Source: an uncultured Clostridia bacterium
Lineage (GTDB): Bacteria > Bacillota > Clostridia > Christensenellales > Aristaeellaceae
Length of the DNA: 56,103 bases
Assembly: GCA_937886445.1 (NCBI GenBank)
Contig: CALGBY010000044.1
Coordinates: forward strand, 1 to 56,103
Reading direction: 5' to 3'
Part shown: piece after piece, positions 49,866-56,103 of the stretch
How the letters are laid out: each line of letters opens with the position of its first letter
Numbering within the stretch: position 1 is the first letter of the stretch
Notes under the pieces: generated by a model
Database searches by the model: none
What the model was told of the DNA's origin: nothing
What the model saw: the letters and a program-made list of their open reading frames with translations, nothing else
Made by a program: the position numbers and the translations under genes

Positions 49866-51071
49866 ATGGATACCACGTTCCTGAGAAAAATGATCCGCCG
49901 GCTGCCCGGAAAGGTGATCAAAACGATAAAGCTGCCGCAGCCCGTTGTGACAGAGGGCTTCGCCAAACGCGAGTGCGCCGGTGCGTTTTGCAAAAAGTAC
50001 GGCTATCGCTCGGTGCTGCTCGTGACTGACCAGACGCTTTATGCCCTCGGTCATCATTACCGTGTGGTAAGATCCCTGCAGGAAAACGGGATAAGGTATG
50101 AGCTGTTTACCGGCATCAACGGGGAGCCGGATGAGGAAACGGCGCGTAAAGGCAGGGAATGCGCTCTCCGTTGCGAAGCAGACGCTGTGATCGCTCTGGG
50201 AGGCGGCTCCGTACTGGACGCCGCCAAAGTGATCGCCGCGGCGGCAGCCCACAAAAGGCTGCCCGCCGCGCTGTACTGGCAGAAGCTGGCTCTCGGGAAG
50301 ACCCTGCCAATGATCAATATCCCCAGCACAGCCGGAACAGGCTCCGAGATCACAATAGCCGCCATGATCACCAATTCCCGCGGCGTCAAGGAATCCACCG
50401 TGTTTACCCACCTGTGCGTGACAGATGTCATATTGGACAGCGAGCTTACGCAGAACGCTCCCGATCAGATCACTGTCAGCTGCGGCATAGATGCCCTTTC
50501 CCACGGTCTGGAGGGCTGTCTGGCTGATGTGAAGGTGAAAAAGGAGGATATGGAAAAAAGCCGGGAATGCGTACGCATCGTACTCAACGACCTGCTCAGG
50601 CTCCGCGAGACTCCTCACAACGCTGCCATGCGTCAGCAGATGGCGCTGGCGGCGCATTACGGCGGAAATGCCATCAACAAGCAGCTGGCAGGCTATGTAC
50701 ACGCCTTTGCGCACACGCTGGGCGCGTTCTGCCATATCTCCCACGGTGACGCTATTGCCCGATGCCTGCTTCCGGTCATCACCTGTCAGAAGGATATCTG
50801 CGCGGAACAGCTTTTTGCTCTTTCCGTCCATTGCGGATACGCAAAGCCGGAAGACGACAGGGAACGCGGCGTGCAGGCGCTGCTGGACAGGCTGAAGGAG
50901 CTGCTCCTTGCCTGCGGTTACGGAAACGGCCTTAAGGAAATAGACGACAAGGACATTCCGTTCCTTGTCAGGGGAATCAACAGCGACGCCGTCAATTATT
51001 CCCCCGCCATGATCCTGACAGATGAAGAGATCAGATCGCTTCTCACAGAGATCAAGGGAGGTATCATATGA
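49866..51071 (+). CDS. Iron-containing alcohol dehydrogenase
   Basis: A 401-residue NAD(P)-dependent group III alcohol dehydrogenase. Nucleotide loop GGGSVLDAAKVIAA (about 114-127), INIPSTAGTGSEIT, and metal ligands in the pattern DALSHGLEG, GYVHAFAHTLGAF and CHISHGDAIAR. It interconverts an alcohol and aldehyde; substrate size is unknown. The ATG at 49866 follows GGAGGG by 11 bases, and a longer frame to 49659 lacks support. It overlaps the aldehyde dehydrogenase gene by four bases, so alcohol and acid may be linked through a common aldehyde. Confidence 0.92.
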   Translation: MDTTFLRKMIRRLPGKVIKTIKLPQPVVTEGFAKRECAGAFCKKYGYRSVLLVTDQTLYALGHHYRVVRSLQENGIRYELFTGINGEPDEETARKGRECALRCEADAVIALGGGSVLDAAKVIAAAAAHKRLPAALYWQKLALGKTLPMINIPSTAGTGSEITIAAMITNSRGVKESTVFTHLCVTDVILDSELTQNAPDQITVSCGIDALSHGLEGCLADVKVKKEDMEKSRECVRIVLNDLLRLRETPHNAAMRQQMALAAHYGGNAINKQLAGYVHAFAHTLGAFCHISHGDAIARCLLPVITCQKDICAEQLFALSVHCGYAKPEDDRERGVQALLDRLKELLLACGYGNGLKEIDDKDIPFLVRGINSDAVNYSPAMILTDEEIRSLLTEIKGGII

Positions 51072-52495
51072 GCACAGCAGGCTATACCAAAGAGATGATC
51101 ACCGGTATCGTGGACCGCCAAAGAGCCTATTTCAGAAAAGGCGAAACACTGGATGTGAAATTCCGCGTCCGGCAGCTGAAAAAGCTGAAGCAGGCCATCC
51201 TTTCCAATGAGGAAATGCTGGAAAGCGCCCTGCGGGAGGATCTGGGAAGAAGCCGTGTGGAGGCGTATCTGTGCGATCTGGGGCCTTCTGTCGCGGAGAT
51301 CAACGAAACGATCCGGGGGCTTCGCCGCTGGGCAAGGCCCGAAAAGCATTTCAGCGGGCTCATGTGCTTTCCCAGCCTTACCACCACGGTATACAAGATG
51401 CCCTATGGCGTTTCCCTCATCATCAGTCCCTTCAATTTTCCCGTTCTGCTGACGCTGGGGGTGCTTACCGCGGCCATCGCCGGCGGCAATACCGCCGTGA
51501 TCAAAACCAGCTCCAAGTCCGCCGCCTGCACCGCGGCGCTGAAAAAGCTGATCCGGGATACCTTTCCGGAAGAGTACATCACACTGATCGACGGCGGGCA
51601 TGATGTGGCGGATATGTGTCTGGAACAGCGCTTTGATAAGATCTTCTACACCGGCTCGCCCTCTGTGGCCAGGCATGTGATGAGTGAGGCAGCCAAAAAC
51701 CTGACGCCCGTTGCACTGGAGCTGGGCGGAGAAACCGGCAACTGGTGCATCGTACGCCGGGATGCCGATATCAGGGACGCTGCCCGCAAGATCGCCTTCT
51801 TCAAGCTTTGCAACGCAGGGCAGATCTGCATCAATATCAACCAGATCGCGGTAGCCCGGGAGATCGCCGACGCGTTCAACGCCGCCCTGAAGGCTGAATT
51901 CATCCGCCAGATCGGAGAACATCCCGAGGAAAACGAAGAATACCCGAGACTGATCTCCGAAAAAGTGTATGACAAATGCGAAGCGATCTCGGAGCAGTAC
52001 CGGGATAGGATCCTTTTCGGCGGCAGCGGGGACCGCGCATCCCTCCGCTTCTCCCCCACGCTCATCTATCCTGTTGCAGCGGATGAGGATATCGTACAGC
52101 ACGAGCTTTTCTGCCCCGTGCTGCCCGTTGTACCCTTTGATGACAGCAGGATCGACTCGCTGATGGATACGATCGCCGAAAGAGAGCATCCGCTGGCCCT
52201 GTATGTGTTCACATCCGATATGAAATGGGCGAAACGGGTGATGTCCTCCCAGCAATACGGCGGAGGATGCATCAACGAGGTGTGCGTGCATATGATGGTA
52301 AAGGGTGTTCCCTTCGGCGGCACCGGTCATTCCGGCATGGGCGCCTATCATGGCGAGTGGGGCTTCAGGGAGTTTACCCATCCCTGCACCGTCATGAAGG
52401 GACACAGGCATTTCAACCTGCCGCTGCGGGAGCATCCCTATTCCGGCAGAGCGGAAAAGATCAAGATGAAACTGCTCAGGATATTTGAAAAATAA
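51068..52495 (+). CDS. Aldehyde dehydrogenase (ALDH3-like)
   Basis: A 475-residue NAD(P)-dependent aldehyde dehydrogenase. ISPFNFPVLLTLGVLTAAIA and GNTAVIKTSSKSA form the cofactor site, FYTGSPSVARHVM the Rossmann turn; ELGGETGNW carries the general-base Glu and CNAGQICININQ the catalytic Cys. The short N-terminus and the end HPCTVMKGHRHFNLPLREHP match class 3/fatty-aldehyde types. It lies downstream of the alcohol dehydrogenase with an ATGA overlap. AAGGGAGG precedes its ATG. A terminator follows. Confidence 0.94.
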   Translation: MSTAGYTKEMITGIVDRQRAYFRKGETLDVKFRVRQLKKLKQAILSNEEMLESALREDLGRSRVEAYLCDLGPSVAEINETIRGLRRWARPEKHFSGLMCFPSLTTTVYKMPYGVSLIISPFNFPVLLTLGVLTAAIAGGNTAVIKTSSKSAACTAALKKLIRDTFPEEYITLIDGGHDVADMCLEQRFDKIFYTGSPSVARHVMSEAAKNLTPVALELGGETGNWCIVRRDADIRDAARKIAFFKLCNAGQICININQIAVAREIADAFNAALKAEFIRQIGEHPEENEEYPRLISEKVYDKCEAISEQYRDRILFGGSGDRASLRFSPTLIYPVAADEDIVQHELFCPVLPVVPFDDSRIDSLMDTIAEREHPLALYVFTSDMKWAKRVMSSQQYGGGCINEVCVHMMVKGVPFGGTGHSGMGAYHGEWGFREFTHPCTVMKGHRHFNLPLREHPYSGRAEKIKMKLLRIFEK

Positions 52496-52508
52496 ACACA
52501 GGCAGAAA

Positions 52509-52552
52509 AACGAGGCTATTGCAGAAAAAAGATCTGCAATGGCCTCGTTTTT
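52509..52552. terminator. Terminator after the dehydrogenase operon
   Basis: AACGAGGCTATTGCAGA (52509-52525) pairs with TCTGCAATGGCCTCGTT (52533-52549) with one G-U pair, followed by TTT. It also reads as a terminator on the minus strand. Confidence 0.85.
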
Positions 52553-52554
52553 CG

Positions 52555-52815
52555 CTGATGACCTTCATGAAGCAGTTTCATCATCCCGGGCTGTTTGGCG
52601 CCGCGCTCGAGCTCCGGCGTTGCATGGCAGATGCCGTGCTCACTGAGTTCCTCCCTCGCGGCGCGTTTTACCGTTTCCGCATCCGTGTCGGTCTCGATGT
52701 GCATTGCCGCGTATTTGCTATTGCCGTCTATGGTAACACTGCCTGTCAGCAGCCGATGATGTATTCAAGCACCGCGAAAGGCAGGTCCGGAATGAAGGCG
52801 ATCCGTATATTTCTC
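52555..52815 (-). pseudogene. Cation diffusion facilitator (CDF) remnant, internally deleted
   Basis: On the minus strand MPRNIRIAFIPDLPFAVLEY (start about 52815) looks like the first membrane helix of a CDF-family metal efflux protein. After IIG there is a small frame break, and the sequence resumes as LTGSVTI joined directly to DGNSKYAAMHIETDTDAE and EELSEHGICHATPELE, the C-terminal cytoplasmic domain. About 200 central codons (most membrane helices and metal sites) are missing. The gene is dead. The block just upstream (52833-52870) is shared with 5651-5688. Confidence 0.6.
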
Positions 52816-53112
52816 GGCATTTTCAAGCTAATAGCCCGCCTTCCGGAAGAAGCACTGATGTCTGTCTGAAAATCGACCGCACGATCTTCGCCTTTCCTCT
52901 CCTGCCGCTGCTGAACATTCGGCATGCTGTCAGTCGATTCCCGATATTGACGGCACCTGATCACAGACCATCCGGTAAGCGTGTGCAATATTCCCCTGTA
53001 AAAAATACACATTGTGGCTCTCTCCGCGGATTTTTTCTGTCCCATATATCAGTAATGAACAGAACGGCGGGACCGGGTCGAACACAAAATCATATAAAAT
53101 AAAGATTTGTTG

Positions 53113-53141
53113 TTGACATATGTGTTTATTTGTTCTATAAT
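53113..53141 (+). promoter_or_regulatory. Consensus promoter of the nucleotidyltransferase/APC operon
   Basis: TTGACA (53113-53118), 17 bases, TATAAT (53136-53141). Confidence 0.85.
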
Positions 53142-53163
53142 GCGTTCATCCCGTGCAGGGAAA

Positions 53164-53193
53164 CCATGTTTGATTGAACATGGGGTTTTCTTT
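53164..53193 (+). promoter_or_regulatory. Leader hairpin with T-rich tail (possible attenuator)
   Basis: CCATGTT (53164-53170) pairs with AACATGG (53177-53183), followed by GGTTTTCTTTG. It lies in the leader, about 15-45 bases after the expected start of transcription. No known riboswitch class recognised. Confidence 0.5.
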
Positions 53194-53301
53194 GTTCAAA
53201 AAGCGGGATTCAGGCCGCTTCACTGTTCATTCGGGAACAGAATCACAGCATGAAATGAACGGAAGCGTTTACAAAAGAGAAAAATGAAGGGAAGCATGGA
53301 T

Positions 53302-54195
53302 ATGGAACTTACCAGAAAGCAGTTTGATGTTTTGTCTGTACTGGCAACGAAACGCGGCAAGCTGAGCCAGCGCCAGCTGGAGGAGCTGACCGGTCACAGC
53401 CTCGGTACCATCAATAAGGTACTGAAGGAATTTACCGAAGCCGGACTCATTGCAGGCGGAGAGATCACCCCCGCGGGGATCGACGCGCTGGAGCCCTACC
53501 GTGCCAAGAAGGCCATCTTTATTGCCGCCGGTTTCGGCAGCCGCATGGTGCCTGTTACCCTCAACACGCCCAAGCCCCTCATCCGCGTCAACGGAAAGCG
53601 CATCATCGATACCCTGATCGACGCGTGCCTTGAAAACGGCATCACGGAGATCTACATCGTACGCGGCTATCTGGCGGAGCAGTTCGACCAGCTTCTGTAC
53701 AAGTATCCCATGATCAAGTTCCTGGAAAATCCCTCCTACAATGAGGCCAACAATATCGGTTCCGCCATGGTGGCCCGGTATATGCTGCAGAACGCCTATG
53801 TATTTGAATCCGATCTTATCATTTCCAACCCCTCCATCATCAAAAAGTACCACTACAATTCCGATGTACTGGGCATCTGGAAGGAACGCACGGATGACTG
53901 GGTACTGGATGTGGATAAGGACGGCTTTGTACGCGATGAGAAGGTAGGCGGACTGAACACCTATCAGATGGTGGGTGTGTACTATTTCAATGCTCCCGAC
54001 GGTGCCAAGCTTTCCGAACACATCAAGGAAGCCTATCAGGCCCCCGGCGGAAAAGAACGCTACTGGGAAACCGTACCCAACCTGGCCTACAAGGGGCAGT
54101 ATAAGATCGAAGTGCGCCCCTGTCAGGAATCCGATATCGTGGAGATCGATACCTTCCGCGAGCTGAAAGCCATCGACAAAACCTACGATGTGTGA
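53302..54195 (+). CDS. HTH-nucleotidyltransferase fusion (LicC-like)
   Basis: About 297 residues. The first 60 form a winged-helix DNA-binding domain (LTRKQFDVLSVLATKRGKLS, QRQLEELTGHSLGTINKVLK). The rest is a nucleotidyltransferase of the choline-phosphate cytidylyltransferase/sugar-1-phosphate type: AIFIAAGFGSRMVPVTLNTP followed by KPLIRVNGKRII, then IYIVRGYLAEQF and ESDLIISNPS with metal-binding Asp. A product such as CDP-choline for wall decoration is possible. Start sites at 53284, 53296 and 53302 are in frame; AAGGGA favours 53302. The APC permease follows after 80 bases. Confidence 0.87.
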   Translation: MELTRKQFDVLSVLATKRGKLSQRQLEELTGHSLGTINKVLKEFTEAGLIAGGEITPAGIDALEPYRAKKAIFIAAGFGSRMVPVTLNTPKPLIRVNGKRIIDTLIDACLENGITEIYIVRGYLAEQFDQLLYKYPMIKFLENPSYNEANNIGSAMVARYMLQNAYVFESDLIISNPSIIKKYHYNSDVLGIWKERTDDWVLDVDKDGFVRDEKVGGLNTYQMVGVYYFNAPDGAKLSEHIKEAYQAPGGKERYWETVPNLAYKGQYKIEVRPCQESDIVEIDTFRELKAIDKTYDV

Positions 54196-54275
54196 CCGGG
54201 CCGCGGAAGACCGCGCCTGCCAAACATAGATCACTGCCCCCAATCATCATTATTCAAGACTGAGGAGGAAACAAA

Positions 54276-55787
54276 ATGGAAAAAAGCAGCAATAACGGTC
54301 TGCAGCGGCAGCTGAACCCGATGAGCGTATGGGCGCTGGCCTTCGGCTGCGTCATCGGCTGGGGCTCCTTCATCAATCCCGGCAAAAAGTTCCTGCCCAA
54401 TTCCGGCGTTTACGGCACCGCTATCGCGATGGTACTGGGCGCGCTGGTAATGGTCATCATCGCCTTCAGCTATGCCTACATGGTGCCCAAATTTCCCAAG
54501 GCCGGCGGCGAGTTCACCTTCACCAAGCACTGCTTCGGCAAAACCATGGCTTTCATCTGCGGCTGGTTCCTGGTGGTGGCCTATCTTACCAATGTACCTA
54601 TGAATTCCACCGCCCTGCCCCTCATTGTGGACGGACTGGACGGGGACGCGAACATACTGAAATTCGGCTTCCATTACTCCATCGCCGGCAACGAGGTTTG
54701 GCTGGGAGAGATCCTGTTTGCCTGCTTCATCCTGCTGCTTTTCGGCCTGCTGAACATTCTGGGTGTCAAGAAAGCCGGCTTTATCCAGACCGTTCTGGCA
54801 GTCCTGCTGGCCACCTGCGCGCTTACCCTGTGCGTAGCGGGCATCGTATCCGCCAAGGCCAAGGGCATCAATATGGAGCCTGTGTGGGGGTTCAGCAAGG
54901 CTGCCGCCAAGGAAGCCGGCTATGACGGCGTCAATCAGCTTCTCACCGGTACGGACGCACTGAAGAGCTTTGACAACGGTAAGAATTCCTCCGGCATCAT
55001 GGCTGCCATTCTGGCCACCTTCGCCATCGCTCCCTGGGCCTTCGTGGGCTTTGATACCATTCCTCAGGCCGCGGAGGAATTCAATTTCAGTTTCAAGAAG
55101 GTCATGGGCATCATGGTGCTGGCCATTGCCTTCGGCGCCTTTGTGTATATTTCCAATAATACCGTTGCCGCCGCCGCTCAGGCCAACTGGCCCGACCGCG
55201 TCATGGCAGGGGACTGGGTGCTGCTGATCGCCGCTGATGAATTGCTGGGCACCTTCGGCAAGGTGCTGATCGGCGTTGGCGTATCCTGCGCTGTGCTTTC
55301 CGGCATCATGGGCTTCTATCTTGCCTCCAGCCGCCTTATGTATTCCATGAGCCGTGACGGTTATTTGCCCGCCTGGTTCGGCAAGGTGGATTCTAAGCAC
55401 AACACGCCCAAAAACGCCATGCTGTTCTGCATCATCGTATCCCTGTCCGGCCCCATTCTGGGCCGTGAAGCCCTGGGCTGGTTTGTGGATATGAGCGCCA
55501 TCGGCGCCTCCATCGGCTATTTCTTCACCTGCGCTTCCACGCTGCGCACCATGCACAGCGATGGCGACGGTTCCCTGAAGCTGAAGATCCTTGCCATCAT
55601 CGGTGTGATCTTCTCCGCTGCCTTTATGATCCTTCAGCTGATCCCCATGGAAAAGATCACCGGCATTGATGCCTTTGGCAGCGTGCACTTCGGCACGGAA
55701 AGCTACATCATGCTGATCATCTGGGTGGCTCTGGGTGTTGCCTTCTATTTCTGGAAGAAGGGCAAATTCAGCAACAACGAGGATTGA
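54276..55787 (+). CDS. APC-family amino acid/amine permease
   Basis: A 503-residue transporter with about 12 helices. The N-terminal WALAFGCVIGWGSFINPGKK (first helix with the glycine-rich unwound part) is typical of the APC superfamily; AGGEFTFTKHCFGKTMAFIC and WAFVGFDTIPQAAEEFNFSF are the later family patterns. The substrate may be an amino acid or amine; cotranscription with a LicC-like enzyme could hint at choline or ethanolamine, but that is conjecture. AGGAGG before the ATG. A terminator follows. Confidence 0.9.
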   Translation: MEKSSNNGLQRQLNPMSVWALAFGCVIGWGSFINPGKKFLPNSGVYGTAIAMVLGALVMVIIAFSYAYMVPKFPKAGGEFTFTKHCFGKTMAFICGWFLVVAYLTNVPMNSTALPLIVDGLDGDANILKFGFHYSIAGNEVWLGEILFACFILLLFGLLNILGVKKAGFIQTVLAVLLATCALTLCVAGIVSAKAKGINMEPVWGFSKAAAKEAGYDGVNQLLTGTDALKSFDNGKNSSGIMAAILATFAIAPWAFVGFDTIPQAAEEFNFSFKKVMGIMVLAIAFGAFVYISNNTVAAAAQANWPDRVMAGDWVLLIAADELLGTFGKVLIGVGVSCAVLSGIMGFYLASSRLMYSMSRDGYLPAWFGKVDSKHNTPKNAMLFCIIVSLSGPILGREALGWFVDMSAIGASIGYFFTCASTLRTMHSDGDGSLKLKILAIIGVIFSAAFMILQLIPMEKITGIDAFGSVHFGTESYIMLIIWVALGVAFYFWKKGKFSNNED

Positions 55788-55828
55788 CGGTCTCAAACGC
55801 AGCACTCGATCCATGCATTGAAATGATC

Positions 55829-55864
55829 AGGGGCTCCTGCAAAAATCTGCAGGAACCCCTTTTC
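55829..55864 (+). terminator. Terminator after the APC permease
   Basis: AGGGGCTCCTGCA (55829-55841) pairs with TGCAGGAACCCCT (55848-55860) with one mismatch, followed by TTT. Confidence 0.8.
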
Positions 55865-55980
55865 CGCGGGCAATTCCGAAAACAGGTCTTCAGCATCCAA
55901 TAAATATGCCCGGCTTTGCCTCCCGCTGTCAAACACCACCCGGAGCAAAGCCGTTCCTTCTATATGTTCCCGTAACTGCA

Positions 55981-56025
55981 AAATGAGCGTTTTCGGCCTA
56001 TGCAGATCACCGAAAACGCTCATTT
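55981..56025. repeat. Perfect 16-bp inverted repeat
   Basis: AAATGAGCGTTTTCGG (55981-55996) and its exact complement at 56010-56025 around a 13-base spacer. It could be a bidirectional terminator or a small palindromic repeat. Confidence 0.65.
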
Positions 56026-56050
56026 TTCCGAAAGCAGACGGATCGAACAT

Positions 56051-56103
56051 TAGGGTGTGTCTCTAAAATGAGGAATGTGCAGTTTCAAGCAGATTTTCCG
56101 TCA
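56051..56103. mobile_element. Second copy of the family C MITE, cut by the window end
   Basis: The 53 bases match the left 53 bases of the element at 45896-46059 with two substitutions, beginning at the same terminal TAGGGTGTG. Confidence 0.9.

Noticed and set aside
53142..53301. T-box leader before the nucleotidyltransferase/APC operon
   Set aside because: No T-box sequence (GGTGG.ACCGCG) or specifier structure is visible; only a short hairpin.
54231..55814. 527-codon minus-strand frame
   Set aside because: Antisense to the APC permease; His/Gly/Asp-rich low-complexity translation typical of shadows.
55793..56050. 85-codon minus-strand frame (MFDPSAFGKMSVF...)
   Set aside because: Its ATG abuts the MITE end with no ribosome site, and the frame runs through a perfect inverted repeat and a terminator. 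A remnant gene cannot be fully excluded.
1..56103. CRISPR arrays, rRNA or tRNA genes
   Set aside because: No regularly spaced direct repeats, no rRNA signatures and no cloverleaf with GGTTCGANTCC were noticed by eye; a tRNAscan/Infernal run would be decisive.

Overview
The window looks like part of a Clostridia-class Bacillota chromosome, probably from a gut or rumen carbohydrate fermenter. The evidence is indirect. There are several exact or near-consensus sigma-A promoters (TTGACA-17-TATAAT), strong AGGAGG ribosome sites, TTG and GTG starts, a SAM-I riboswitch, a tandem glycine riboswitch and a PyrR-type attenuator. Secreted proteins have Gram-positive signal peptides and there are no outer-membrane genes. 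GC is moderate to high by eye, except for an AT-rich patch near 35.2-37.5 kb. I saw no rRNA, tRNA, CRISPR array or intact transposase gene.

Layout. 0.1-3.7 kb: heterodimeric ABC exporter (minus). 4.0-5.5 kb: secreted GH5 cellulase. 5.7-6.8 kb: a MITE-like element, a 5'-truncated ECF S component and an ASCH protein. 7.3-10.5 kb: soluble hybrid histidine kinase with a duplicated PAS unit. 10.6-12.8 kb: a strong promoter with an operator-like repeat, a methyltransferase broken by a 40-bp palindromic element, an intact methyltransferase and a P-loop protein. 13.2-20.0 kb: starch/maltodextrin locus with a triple starch-binding-module protein, ABC importer (no ATPase), GH13 enzyme and LacI regulator. 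20.1-25.0 kb: nitrilase-family amidohydrolase, then metallophosphoesterase, DUF4129-like, DUF58 and MoxR genes on the minus strand. 25.2-30.2 kb: iron/phosphonate-type ABC importer with an unusual fused permease. 30.3-31.9 kb: uracil permease behind a PyrR-type leader. 32.0-33.5 kb: frameshifted transglutaminase. 33.8-35.1 kb: two secreted proteins. 35.2-37.5 kb: AT-rich island. 37.6-39.0 kb: metK with SAM-I riboswitch. 39.2-41.9 kb: rarA and a NitT/TauT-type ABC pair. 42.2-45.4 kb: aldo/keto reductase, acetyltransferase, 50-residue membrane peptide and SPFH protein. 45.6-47.7 kb: glycine riboswitch, a MITE, then an AGCS symporter. 47.9-52.5 kb: secreted SH3 protein and an alcohol/aldehyde dehydrogenase operon. 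52.5-55.8 kb: decayed cation-efflux gene, HTH-nucleotidyltransferase and APC permease.

The most unusual signal is a group of short non-coding elements at about 5.7, 42.0 and 45.9 kb. Their ends differ, but they share a central hairpin motif. Related ends or copies lie at both window edges and at 11.1 kb. These insertions appear to have cut an S-component gene, broken a methyltransferase and separated a glycine riboswitch from its transporter gene. Two other points stand out: a secreted protein made only of three CBM26-like modules at the head of the starch locus, and an importer whose binding protein lacks a lipobox while its fused permease carries a roughly 200-residue extracytoplasmic domain.
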